Source: Nocardioides sp. BGMRC 2183 (lineage in GTDB: Bacteria > Actinomycetota > Actinomycetes > Propionibacteriales > Nocardioidaceae). From it: DNA of 64,000 nt. The notes under the pieces are model-generated. The model saw nothing but the letters and a program-made list of their open reading frames with translations, had not been told where the DNA came from and did not search any database. This document shows positions 10,001 to 17,483 of the stretch, piece after piece. Both the position numbers and the translations under genes were made by a program. The DNA lies in the NCBI GenBank assembly GCA_008123405.1, contig VSSA01000016.1, positions 35,156 through 99,155 of the forward strand, given 5' to 3'. Position 1 is the first letter of the stretch; each line of letters starts with the position of its first letter.

Positions 10001-11087
10001 GCGCCGCAGGATCGACCTCTCCTCCGGCACCGCCACGTTCGAGCCGCTGGAGACCCGGCGGATGCGGATCCGGTTCGACGTACCGGACGGCTCGGTCGGC
10101 CGCCTGGGTGTGGCCGAGCTGGCCATCCCCGGCCTCGACGACCTGCGGTTCAGCATCGACCGGGATCAGCCCACCGGCTCGGTGTGTGGGCTCGGACCGG
10201 AGCTCGACATCAACGGCTCGGTGTATCCGACCGAGGTCAGCGGCACCCTCGCCGACATCGTCGACGGCACCCCGTTGGATCTGGAGGTGTGCGAGGCGGG
10301 CGTCCCGATGGAGTCGGGGCGCGTGGATGTCGGCCTCAGCGCCACCACGATCTTCTCGCCGATCCGCTTGGTGCTCGTGCCGGCCGAGTCCAGCGAGTCC
10401 AGCGAGTCCAGCGAATCGAGTGCATCCGGCGTCACCGAACGCGAGCTGACCTCCGAGCAGTGGGGCACCACCCACCGCGAGCTCGCCGTCGCTGCCGGTC
10501 CCGACGCGCTCCTCGTGGTCAACGAGAACTTCAACGACGGGTGGTCGGCCAGCCTCGACGGCGAAACGCTCGACCCGGTGCGGGTCGACGGGTGGAAGCA
10601 GGGCTTCCTGGTGCCCGAGGGCGAGGGCGGCGACGTCGTGCTCAGCTTCGGTCCGGACCGCTGGTACAAGGTCGCTCTGGCGCTCGGTGGCCTGGCCGCG
10701 CTGCTCTCGGTGCTCGGCGCGGTGCTCGTCGGTCGGCGGGAGCAGCAACGGATGACACCGGTGCCGGAGGCTGAGGGGCCGCAGGGTCCTGCTCCGGTGT
10801 GGGTCCGGCTGGCCACCGCCGTGCCGATCGGACTGATGGGTGGCCCCGCCCTCCTGGGCGGCTATCTGCTGGGCGCTTTCGGGTGGCGTCCGCGCTTCGA
10901 CACCGCCCTGTTCGGCGCCGTGGCGGTCGCCGCGGCCGGGGTCGCGGCGGCGACGGTCGCCGACCACGCCGCCTCACCGCCGGTCTGGTGTGATGCGCTG
11001 GCCGCCGTGGGCTTCGGCATGGTCGGTGCGGCCGCCCTGCTCCGCCGGAGGTCGCCGGACTCCGGAGCAGAGGAGCGAGCGACGTGA
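7029..11087 (+). CDS. aftD: AftD-like alpha-(1->3)-arabinofuranosyltransferase
   Basis: A 1352-residue GT-C membrane enzyme of the AftD (DUF3367) family, which adds arabinofuranose from a decaprenyl-phosphate donor to growing arabinan outside the membrane. The N-terminal half has about ten membrane segments. The first external loop carries FDTKFDLTADPGGFLGRSLSLW (in two parts, residues 37-58), the family signature with its acidic residues. Two discoidin-like carbohydrate-binding modules lie near 697-824 and 924-1030. A Glu-Ser-Ser tandem repeat is near 1120, and two or more membrane helices close the protein. ATG 7029 follows a GGAGGGGG stretch. The next gene overlaps its stop by four bases. 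Substrate in this genus is inferred. Confidence 0.85.
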   Translation: MRSAIRGWGERILESWYVPVTWAWLLAMAFAQRIGRITFDTKFDLTADPGGFLGRSLSLWNPASSFGELQNQAYGYLFPQGSFFWIAELVGLPDWVSQRLWSGLLLVVAFEGCRRLARAMIGGTGVWAPWLAGFAYATAPRLLGSVGVLSGESPPVTLLPWAVLPIVLAQQGRIGPRTGALLSGVAMLFFGGVNAVGNLATMPLIVFILLGTVRREGGRTLLGWWAGAAALACAWWMLPLLVFGRYSPPFLDYIETSGAVEQPLGWSNVTRGADHWLAFFSIGGEPSWPGAYSLATVPVLVAATAVVAALGLIGLTRSSMPARRALLCSLLLGAVCLTVARPGLLASPLQAEFQALLDGPLAMLRNVHKVDPLLRLPLALGLGHLVRCASESRSRAGAERGVLRVAVTSSVAVLLLITSVPLWTGQLRQHGWEEVPQAWVDAGHYLDEHADGGTTLLLPGAGFGQQTWGWTIDEPLQGLTDAAWVSRSQVPLAPGPTIRYLDAIQERIADGRGSEALATMLARSGVSHVLVRRDLDLSSSGAPDQGRVDLALSRTPGLTSVAEFGISSLGDRALIEIFRVDGAVDRVRAVATEDVKTLSGSSEDVLAAVEGGALEPDAPTVVIGEKNWPADSADLVGDGYRRVDRGFGSLDAVGPVMAKDEEYRYRRAAHDYAAPDPTDAAYADYGPVVASVVASSSAAFSDSVAAAQPDNAPYNAVDGDLSTRWAAAPLLDPVGQWLELRFHQQVYFPSLTVQTHFLEGIGAGIRRLRVTAGDTDEVVQVDPETGLAALPLTGSYDRLRITVEAVDDAVAESSALVGIDEIGLAGLTVDRSIVVPATGADEDSSFVFTARGRRPTCIDTGVGTSCGVLSTARASEEASGIFRRFSLGGTGEWSGTGTVLARPGVATQRLLEPVFGQVRVRATSTYLDEPSVAPQFAYDGDGRTFWSSQLGDPAPTLRLKWGEKRRIRKLSVAPAPGSERPTTATLIAGDERRRIDLSSGTATFEPLETRRMRIRFDVPDGSVGRLGVAELAIPGLDDLRFSIDRDQPTGSVCGLGPELDINGSVYPTEVSGTLADIVDGTPLDLEVCEAGVPMESGRVDVGLSATTIFSPIRLVLVPAESSESSESSESSASGVTERELTSEQWGTTHRELAVAAGPDALLVVNENFNDGWSASLDGETLDPVRVDGWKQGFLVPEGEGGDVVLSFGPDRWYKVALALGGLAALLSVLGAVLVGRREQQRMTPVPEAEGPQGPAPVWVRLATAVPIGLMGGPALLGGYLLGAFGWRPRFDTALFGAVAVAAAGVAAATVADHAASPPVWCDALAAVGFGMVGAAALLRRRSPDSGAEERAT
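10386..10421 (+). repeat. 9-bp tandem repeat in aftD
   Basis: Three perfect copies of GAGTCCAGC and a degenerate fourth encode four Glu-Ser-Ser units in a linker between the periplasmic domains and the final membrane helices. Such a repeat can change copy number by slippage without breaking the frame. Confidence 0.85.
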
Positions 11088-12901
11088 GGATGTTCGATCG
11101 CACGCTTTTCGCACCGTGGCGCGGATGGATGGGCGCCTCGGCACTGGGACTGATCGTGCTCCAGGCACTGCTCCGCGGCGGCCTGCTCTCCCGCGGCTAC
11201 CTGACCCAGGACGACTTCAACATGAGCCGGCTCGGCGCGGCTCCGATGTCCGCCGACCTCCTGCTCCAGGAGTACTCCGGCCACGTCTGGCCGGGCAACT
11301 TCCTCTCCGCCTGGGTGCACGCGCGCACCGGACCACTGGAGTGGTGGCAGTACGTCGTGGAGATCGTGGTGCTGCAGCTGGTCGCGGCGGTGATGGCGTG
11401 GCTGGCGCTGTCCCGGCTGCTGCCCGGCGCCCCTGCCCGGCTGCCGCTGCTGGCGCTCGCCCTCTTCTCGCCCCTGACCTGGTGGCCGACCGCCTGGTGG
11501 GCCGCCGCGATCGGATTCCTCCCGGTGAGCTTCGCATTGTTCACCGCCACCTGGGCGTTGCTCGTCTATCTGCAGGACGGACGTGCGTGGGCGCCGTACC
11601 TGGTGCTGGGGTCGGTCGTGGTCGGCCTGCAGTTCCAGGAGCGGGCGGTGCTGATTTGCATCGTGCTCGGCTTCGTGGCGGTGGCGGTGCACCCCGCGCG
11701 GGGGCTCCGTGCGGTGCGGGGTGCGGTGCGGGACGACTGGCCGCTGTGGACCGGCTTGGTGCTGATCCTGGGGTGCTACCTGGCGGCGCACCGGATCCTC
11801 GCCCCGGTCGAGGCGTCTGAGATCGGGACGCTGGGAGAGGGCGCCAGGATGTTCGGCAATCTGGTCGGCCGCACGATGGTCCCAGGTTTGGCTGGTGGCC
11901 CCTGGCAGCCCGCACGCGGAAGCGAGGTGCTGGTTGCGGTCGCGCCGTCGACTTGGGCCGTCGTCGTCGCTTGGCTGTTGGCAGCGGTGATGTTCGTGTG
12001 GAGCCTGCGTCGCGGTGGCCGCGCGGCGCTGTGGGGTTGGGGCCTGCTCGCCGTCTTCATGCTGGTCAACTCGATGATGCTCCTGGTCGCGCGTACCGGG
12101 CTGGGCGAGTTCATCGGGCTCTCCCCCCGCTACGGTGCTGATGCGGTGCCGGCCACGGTCGTTGCGCTTTCGCTGGTGGTGCGTGCCGTCAGAACTCGAC
12201 AAGGGTCCGCACGGTCGCGCACCGACCGACGACGCATCGCTTGGACCCTGGGACTGACGGTCGCCTATGTCTGCTCCTCCACTGTCAGTCTGGCGTTCGT
12301 TGCAGAAAGGACGCTGAACGAAGTCGATCGAGAGTTCGTGGAGAACTTGCGAGACGATCTGCGTGCCGAGCCGGACGTGACCGTGATCAACACTCGGCCA
12401 CCCGAAGACGTGATGACGTTCTGGTTCGAGTCCGACGCCCGTCTGTCGACCCTGATCGGCCTCGCACCGGAAGCCCCGATCTTCGACCAGCCCTCCTACG
12501 CACTGCGGATCGCAGGCGAGGACGGCCACCTGCACCCGGTCGGTCTGCTCACGCCCCAGGTGGTGGCCGCACCGACCGACCGACCGTGCGGCTTCCGAGT
12601 CACCTCGCTCGGCACCACCATCTCGCTGCCGGAGAGCATCGAGGGCGATCCGTTGGTCCTCGACCTGACCTACTTCACCGGTGTGGCGGGCTCGCTGCGG
12701 ATCGAGGCCGGCGACACCGACACCGTCGCGCCGCTGCGGGACGCGGGTGGCCTCCAAGCAGTGGTCCGCGGCGACGTCGACGACGTCCGGGTCACCCTCG
12801 AGCAGGAGCTCGGAGACCGCTCGGGCGAGGCGGCCGGTGTGGTCTGCGTGAGCGGGATCGAGGTCGGATACCCGGTCCCGACAACCGGGGTCAGCGACTG
12901 A
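11084..12901 (+). CDS. Polytopic GT-C-like membrane protein with C-terminal external domain
   Basis: A 605-residue protein of unrecognised family. Residues 1-400 hold about ten hydrophobic segments. The first external loop carries TQDDF (residues 41-45), the pair of acidic residues expected in GT-C glycosyltransferases that use polyprenyl-phosphate sugars. Residues about 405-605 form a Thr/Asp-rich beta-type domain likely facing the outside. The GTG at 11084 overlaps the aftD stop (GTGA), so translation is coupled; ATG 11090 is the alternative. It overlaps the convergent GT4 gene by 11 bases. The tight coupling to aftD suggests a partner or second transferase in the same glycan; the exact reaction is not known. 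Confidence 0.7.
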   Translation: MRMFDRTLFAPWRGWMGASALGLIVLQALLRGGLLSRGYLTQDDFNMSRLGAAPMSADLLLQEYSGHVWPGNFLSAWVHARTGPLEWWQYVVEIVVLQLVAAVMAWLALSRLLPGAPARLPLLALALFSPLTWWPTAWWAAAIGFLPVSFALFTATWALLVYLQDGRAWAPYLVLGSVVVGLQFQERAVLICIVLGFVAVAVHPARGLRAVRGAVRDDWPLWTGLVLILGCYLAAHRILAPVEASEIGTLGEGARMFGNLVGRTMVPGLAGGPWQPARGSEVLVAVAPSTWAVVVAWLLAAVMFVWSLRRGGRAALWGWGLLAVFMLVNSMMLLVARTGLGEFIGLSPRYGADAVPATVVALSLVVRAVRTRQGSARSRTDRRRIAWTLGLTVAYVCSSTVSLAFVAERTLNEVDREFVENLRDDLRAEPDVTVINTRPPEDVMTFWFESDARLSTLIGLAPEAPIFDQPSYALRIAGEDGHLHPVGLLTPQVVAAPTDRPCGFRVTSLGTTISLPESIEGDPLVLDLTYFTGVAGSLRIEAGDTDTVAPLRDAGGLQAVVRGDVDDVRVTLEQELGDRSGEAAGVVCVSGIEVGYPVPTTGVSD

Positions 12902-14039
12902 GTCCGAGCGACCGCGCGACCCGCTCGGTCGTCGCTTCCCAGGTCAGCTCGGAGGCACGGATCTGCGCCTTCTCGCCGAGGTGTCGGCGCTCGTCGTCGT
13001 CAGAGAGCAGGCGGTCGACCTGGGCGGCGAGCGCGGCGGGGCTCTCCTCGGCGGCCAGCAGGCCGGTGACCCCGTCCAGGATCGACTCGGCGACGCCTCC
13101 GGCGGAGGCGTAGGCCACCGACGGGACGCCCACCTGGGCGGCCTCGATGATGGCCAGGCCCCAGCCCTCCTTCAGGGAGGGGAGCACATGCACCCACGCA
13201 GTGGAGAGCAGTCGGTACTTCTCCTGCTCGCTCACGTGCCCCGCGAAGGTCACCCGGTCGTCGAGACCCAGCGCGCTGCGCCGTTCGAGCAGACGGTCGT
13301 GCCACCACCCGGAGCCCATCACGGTCAGCCGGAGGTCCGGGTGCGCCGAGCGGAGCAGGGCGACGGCCTCCATCGCGTGCTCGACGCGCTTGTGCGGCAC
13401 CAGGCGCGCCACGACGACGAGGTGGGGTGTCGCAGCGGTGGGCTCGGGCGTGAACTCGGGCATGGTCGGAGCGCCGTTCCAGGCGATGTCGATGTCGGTC
13501 GCACGGACGCCGAGGTCGACCAGTTCGGTGCGGGTGACCTCGCTGACGGCGACATACCGCAGTCCACGGTTGACCCGGACCGCGACCCGGGACTCCATGA
13601 ACCAGCCGAAGCGGGCGACCAACGGAGCGAAGATGCTCCATTGCTCGCGGTGCACGTGGTGAACCAGGACGGTCACCGGTGCGGAGGAGAAGACACGGGC
13701 GAGGAACGGCATGCCGTTCTGCACCTCCAGGACCCGGTCGACACCGCGGAACGGTCCGAGGCCGACACGGGCGAGGGCGAGCAACAGCGCTGCCCATAGA
13801 TAGACCGTCAGGTGGCCGCCGCGCCGTACGTAGCGCACGCCGTCGGTGGTCTCGTGTGCGCTCGAGCCCTCATAACGGGCACAGAAGACGGTCACTCGGT
13901 GCCCCATCGCCACCAGACGTCGGTTGACCTCCGAGACGTAGAGCTCGGAGCCACCGCCCTCCGGGTGCCACACGTCGCGCCAGTTCAGTACGACGACGTG
14001 TCGGGCTGTGCCGACAGCAGACAGATCCACTTCACTCAC
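12891..14039 (-). CDS. Glycosyltransferase family 4
   Basis: A 382-residue GT-B enzyme. The N-terminal acceptor domain has HPEGGGSELYVSEV (residues 25-38), and the C-terminal donor domain has ARLVPHKRVEHAMEA and the E-x7-E motif in KEGWGLAIIEA (290-300), typical of retaining GT4 transferases that use nucleotide sugars. No membrane segments are convincing, although HLTVYLWAALLLALA could attach peripherally. GTG 14039 is preceded by GGGAGGGAAAC, a strong ribosome-binding site, and is preferred over a TTG 15 bases upstream. It precedes nothing co-directional except, upstream, the flippase gene 75 bases away. Likely builds the lipid-linked oligosaccharide exported by that flippase (inference). 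Confidence 0.85.
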   Translation of the reverse strand: MSEVDLSAVGTARHVVVLNWRDVWHPEGGGSELYVSEVNRRLVAMGHRVTVFCARYEGSSAHETTDGVRYVRRGGHLTVYLWAALLLALARVGLGPFRGVDRVLEVQNGMPFLARVFSSAPVTVLVHHVHREQWSIFAPLVARFGWFMESRVAVRVNRGLRYVAVSEVTRTELVDLGVRATDIDIAWNGAPTMPEFTPEPTAATPHLVVVARLVPHKRVEHAMEAVALLRSAHPDLRLTVMGSGWWHDRLLERRSALGLDDRVTFAGHVSEQEKYRLLSTAWVHVLPSLKEGWGLAIIEAAQVGVPSVAYASAGGVAESILDGVTGLLAAEESPAALAAQVDRLLSDDDERRHLGEKAQIRASELTWEATTERVARSLGLSR

Positions 14040-14114
14040 GCGTTTCCCTCCCAAGAACGGCGTGCGGAGTGATCAGGTTAACACCGGGTTACCGTTCGGT
14101 ACGGATCCTCGGAG

Positions 14115-15413
14115 TCAGTGTTCTCTGCTAGTGCGCTGTGCCTTCGGTTTGCTCCCGCGCTGTGCCTTCGGTTTGCTCCCGCGCACTGCGATAGCAAGCA
14201 GCACCGCGGTGAGGACAGCGTTGACGATGACCACGGTCGTCACCAGCGCGGTCACGGTCTCAGCCATGCTGCCGGCGACCGAGATCACCACGACCGCGAC
14301 CCACGGCAGCCAAGAGACCACCCGTCCTTCAGTGGCGAGCACCGCATAGACCAGCATCTGGATCAGGGCCAGCAGCAGGCCCAGCACCGCGAAGAGCCAC
14401 AGGTCGCCCTGGGTCTCGGCATACTCCTCGCCCCCGACGAAGACCAGTGCCAGCGAGGAGAAGAGGCTGACGCCGACGATGGTGGCGACACCGCAGACCG
14501 TGATCAGGCCCAACCCCCGGACCAGCGCCCGGCGCCGCTCGTCGGCGGTGGCCAGGGAGGGGAATGCGATCACGACCACGAACTGGGGCAGGAACAGCAC
14601 AGCCTTGGTGAGGATCAGCCCGGCGGCGTACTGGCCGGCGTCGTGCTCGTCGAGCACGTTGCGCGCGATGATCAGGTCCACGTTGCAGAGGGCGACGAAG
14701 GCGAGCAGGGCGAGTGCCTTGTGGCCGGCCTCGGCGGCCAGGCCCGGCAGCCGAGGCATCGCGGTGGCGGCGCCACCCCGAGGCCGCCGGAGCGCGACCG
14801 CGCCGACCGCGACCGGGACCAGCGCGCCGAGGCCGACGCCGACCAGCGCGAGGAACGGGTCCGGACGCAGCATGATGAGTGCGCCGCCCAGCAGCAGACG
14901 AGGAACACCGGCCGCCAGATACAGCAGTGCCAGCGGTCGCCAGCGCCGCTCGCCCTGGAGGACGCCGGCCTGGCCGCCCAGGATCGTATGCGGGACCGCG
15001 ATCACCGCCAGCAAGGCCGCCATCGCCAGGTTGTCCAGCCGCAGCAGCGCGTTGACCGCGGGAGCCAGCACCAGCATCGCGATGCCCAGCGCGAGGCTGG
15101 AGCGATAGGTGAGCCGCAGCGTGGCGCGCTCGATGCCACGTACGTCGCCCGGAGCCGCGCTGATCCGCCGCGCGGCGGTGGCCTGCAGTGCCAACTGTCC
15201 GACGCCGATCAACAGGAGCATGTTCATCACGGCGGCGAACGCGCCGAACGACGCAGGACCGAGGGTCCGGGAGGCGAGGATCTGGAAGCCGTAGGTGGCG
15301 ATGTTCATGACGCCCATCGCCACGGCCAGGATCCCGGGTTCGGTGGCGCTCGCGCGCAGTCTGTCCGCAGGACTCGCCGGGGTGGCCTCGTCCGGGACCG
15401 TCTCTCGAACCAC
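14115..15413 (-). CDS. Wzx-like polysaccharide flippase (MOP/MATE superfamily)
   Basis: A 432-residue protein with about 12 hydrophobic segments and the arrangement of oligosaccharide flippases: ASRTLGPASFGAFAAVMNML in the first loop and helix, a GERRWRPLALLYLAAGVPRL block in the middle, and LITVCGVATIVGVSLFSSL late on. It would move a polyprenyl-linked glycan across the membrane. The last 30 residues are a basic tail with GSKPKAQR twice. The GTG start has a TAGGCT box exactly six bases upstream. It lies upstream of the GT4 gene on the same strand, so the two are probably one transcription unit or at least act together. Confidence 0.8.
   Translation of the reverse strand: MVRETVPDEATPASPADRLRASATEPGILAVAMGVMNIATYGFQILASRTLGPASFGAFAAVMNMLLLIGVGQLALQATAARRISAAPGDVRGIERATLRLTYRSSLALGIAMLVLAPAVNALLRLDNLAMAALLAVIAVPHTILGGQAGVLQGERRWRPLALLYLAAGVPRLLLGGALIMLRPDPFLALVGVGLGALVPVAVGAVALRRPRGGAATAMPRLPGLAAEAGHKALALLAFVALCNVDLIIARNVLDEHDAGQYAAGLILTKAVLFLPQFVVVIAFPSLATADERRRALVRGLGLITVCGVATIVGVSLFSSLALVFVGGEEYAETQGDLWLFAVLGLLLALIQMLVYAVLATEGRVVSWLPWVAVVVISVAGSMAETVTALVTTVVIVNAVLTAVLLAIAVRGSKPKAQRGSKPKAQRTSREH
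14133..14180 (-). repeat. 24-bp perfect tandem duplication at 3' end of flippase gene
   Basis: Two identical 24-bp units (14133-14156 and 14157-14180) encode GSKPKAQR twice near the C-terminus, lengthening the basic cytoplasmic tail by eight residues. The frame is kept. Confidence 0.9.
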
Positions 15414-15419
15414 CGGGCG

Positions 15420-15425
15420 AGCCTA
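15420..15425 (-). promoter_or_regulatory. -10 box of flippase gene (leaderless)
   Basis: TAGGCT on the minus strand, six bases before the GTG start at 15413. It sits in a self-complementary CCTAGG, so a weaker copy also reads toward the gene at 15470. Confidence 0.45.
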
Positions 15426-15469
15426 GGCTATGGCTCCCCGGCGGCCGGCTGCGTGGTTGGATTCGGGCG

Positions 15470-17227
15470 ATGGACCGGCAACCAGGAGGTCAGGCGAGCA
15501 ACGGCGGGAGTGCGCTGCTGGCGCGGTGCCGTCGAGCAATGCCGGTCGACCGCTGGTCCGGTCTCTGGTCGCTCGCGTTGGGGCTGCTGCTGCTCGGCCC
15601 GAGTCTGGCGCCCGGTTACGTCCTCTCCTACGACATGGTCTGGGTACCGGATCTCTCGCTGCGACCGGACTTCCTCGGGGTGGGGAGCGCGCTGCCGCGA
15701 GCCGTGCCATCGGACGCCGTGGTCTCCGTGGTCGACGAGCTGCTCCCCGGATGGCTGCTGCAGAAGGTCGTGCTGCTCGGCTCCGTCGTCGGTGGCGGGT
15801 GGGGGGTGGCCCGCCTGCTGCGCAGCGCCCCGTTGGTCGCTCGTCTGGTCGCGATCGGCGTGTACCAGTGGAGTCCGTTCCTCGCCGAGCGCCTGGTGCT
15901 GGGGCACTGGCCGGTGCTGCTCGGCTACGCGGTGCTGCCGTGGGTGGTGCTGCTGACCGACCGGTGGCGCACCGAGCGCCGGTTCCCGCTCGCGCTCGGG
16001 CCGCTGGTGCTGATCGGCTCGCTCTCGGCGACGACCGGAATCGCGACCGCCTTCGCGGTCCTGATCGGGGTGGGCGGGCGTCGTACCCGGTGCAACGTCC
16101 AGGCGCTCTTGCTGGTGATCGGGGCGAACGCCCCCTGGCTGGTCTCCGGGCTGCTGCATGCGGCCTCCGGCACCTCCGACCCGGCGGGAGCGCGGCTCTT
16201 CGCGCTGGCCGGCGAGGGCACGCTGCCGGCGCCGCTGACGGCGCTGACGCTGGGCGGGGTGTGGAACGCCGAGGTGGTGCCGGCCTCCCGGGACTCCTTC
16301 CTGGTCTGGGTGAGCCTGGCGTTCGTCCTGGTGCTCGGTGCGCTCGGGATGCGCGAGGCGCGACGGCGGTTGCCGGCGCGCATGCTGCTCACGCTGGTCG
16401 TGCTGTGGGCGGCAGGGCTGCTCCTGGCGCTGTGGTCGTGGGCGCTGCCGGACACGGTCGCGGTGATCGCCGAGCACGTGCCCGGGGGTGGACTGCTGCG
16501 GGACGGCTCGCGACTCCTGGCGCTCTGCGCGCCCTTGCTCGCCTGTCTGGTCGGGCTGGGTGCCGGCCGGGTGACGGCGACCGCGGCGCTTGCCGAGGCG
16601 CGGCCGATGGTCGCCGGCGGACTGGTGCTGTTGCCGGTGCTGCTGATGCCCGATGCCGCGTGGGGAGCCGGCGGGCGGCTCGCCGCCGTGGACTACCCGG
16701 ACTCCTACGCCCAGGCCCGCGCGTTGCTGCAGAGCGAGGCCGGCCCCACCGGCGACGTGCTGCTGCTGCCGCTGAGCAGCTATCGGCGACCGTCGTGGAA
16801 CGGGGAGCGCAAGGTGCTCGACCCCACCGGTCGCTACCTGCCCCGCGACTTCGTCACCAGCGACGAGCTGGTCGTCTCGCGCCGCACGCTGGCCGGCGAG
16901 GACCCGCGGGTGGTGGCGGTGGCCGAGGCGCTGTCGGCCGAGAACCCCGAGCAGCGCGCCGACCTACTGGTCGAGCAGGGCATCGGCGTCGTGACGGTGG
17001 ACAACGACCATCCGGCCCAGGTCCCGGAGGTCGCCGGCGAGGTCCTGCTCGACACGCCCGAGTTGACGGTGCTCGGTCTGGCGGGCGCGGAGCCACCGGA
17101 GCCACCGGGCGGATGGATCACCGCGATGACCCTGGCTTGGAGCATGTTCGCCTTGGTGCCGCTGGCTGCGCTGGGGCGGCGTCTGCTCGAGTGGGCGCGA
17201 CGCAGGCGGCCGGTGCCGGGGGAGTGA
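15470..17227 (+). CDS. Short AftD-like GT-C membrane protein
   Basis: A 585-residue protein with about eleven membrane segments in its first 420 residues and a Glu/Asp-rich external domain (about 425-545) before a last membrane helix (near 550-570). Several blocks recall the AftD N-terminus in order: YDMVWVPDLSL in the first loop, LLPGWLLQKVVLLG, and LGHWPVLLGYAVLPWVVL. It resembles AftD without the carbohydrate-binding modules. The ATG follows a weak GGATTCGGG site. It is divergent from the flippase gene and is followed by the DUF2613-methyltransferase pair. Probably a polyprenyl-phosphate-dependent sugar transferase of the envelope; sugar and acceptor unknown. Confidence 0.7.
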   Translation: MDRQPGGQASNGGSALLARCRRAMPVDRWSGLWSLALGLLLLGPSLAPGYVLSYDMVWVPDLSLRPDFLGVGSALPRAVPSDAVVSVVDELLPGWLLQKVVLLGSVVGGGWGVARLLRSAPLVARLVAIGVYQWSPFLAERLVLGHWPVLLGYAVLPWVVLLTDRWRTERRFPLALGPLVLIGSLSATTGIATAFAVLIGVGGRRTRCNVQALLLVIGANAPWLVSGLLHAASGTSDPAGARLFALAGEGTLPAPLTALTLGGVWNAEVVPASRDSFLVWVSLAFVLVLGALGMREARRRLPARMLLTLVVLWAAGLLLALWSWALPDTVAVIAEHVPGGGLLRDGSRLLALCAPLLACLVGLGAGRVTATAALAEARPMVAGGLVLLPVLLMPDAAWGAGGRLAAVDYPDSYAQARALLQSEAGPTGDVLLLPLSSYRRPSWNGERKVLDPTGRYLPRDFVTSDELVVSRRTLAGEDPRVVAVAEALSAENPEQRADLLVEQGIGVVTVDNDHPAQVPEVAGEVLLDTPELTVLGLAGAEPPEPPGGWITAMTLAWSMFALVPLAALGRRLLEWARRRRPVPGE

Positions 17228-17285
17228 GCGAGGATCGCCTGAGATTCGCGGTGTGGCTCAGGTCGCACCCGTGGCTACTCGTTGG

Positions 17286-17316
17286 TATGGTGACCCGCAG
17301 TTTCTAGGGAGGGGAC
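17286..17316 (+). promoter_or_regulatory. -10 box and ribosome-binding site of DUF2613 gene
   Basis: TATGGT at 17286-17291 is a good -10 box; no clear -35 is seen. AGGGAGGGGAC at 17306-17316 is a strong Shine-Dalgarno sequence five bases before GTG 17322. Confidence 0.5.
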
Positions 17317-17321
17317 TATTC

Positions 17322-17483
17322 GTGACCACTAGTGGAATCGCCGCGCTCATCGCCACCATCCTTGTCGGCGGTGCAGTCGGGGCCGCATCCGTCGTCGGTC
17401 TGGTGAACAGCCAGACCAGCGCTCCGGGCGAATCGCCGGCCAACGTCGAGCAGCCCGTCATCGACTACGGCACGCAGAGCTGA
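17322..17483 (+). CDS. Small single-span membrane protein, DUF2613 type
   Basis: A 53-residue protein: a short polar N-terminus, one glycine/alanine-rich membrane helix (about residues 5-29), and a polar tail ending IDYGTQS that should face outward. The size and build match DUF2613 proteins. In Mycobacterium tuberculosis one such small secreted protein gene, Rv0236A, lies beside aftD (Rv0236c), so its presence in an AftD locus here fits. GTG 17322 has a strong ribosome-binding site; a longer reading from 17253 has no support. Its TGA is overlapped by the likely CTG start of the next gene. Function unknown; possibly a small subunit of the arabinosyltransferase machinery (inference). Confidence 0.75.
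   Translation: MTTSGIAALIATILVGGAVGAASVVGLVNSQTSAPGESPANVEQPVIDYGTQS

Noticed and set aside
9636-10967. 443-codon frame antisense to aftD
   Set aside because: Shadow frame with repetitive Arg/Gly/His composition.
14118-15956. 612-codon plus-strand frame over the flippase
   Set aside because: Antisense shadow (Gln/Asp/His/Gly-rich); the flippase on the minus strand has clear membrane helices and start.
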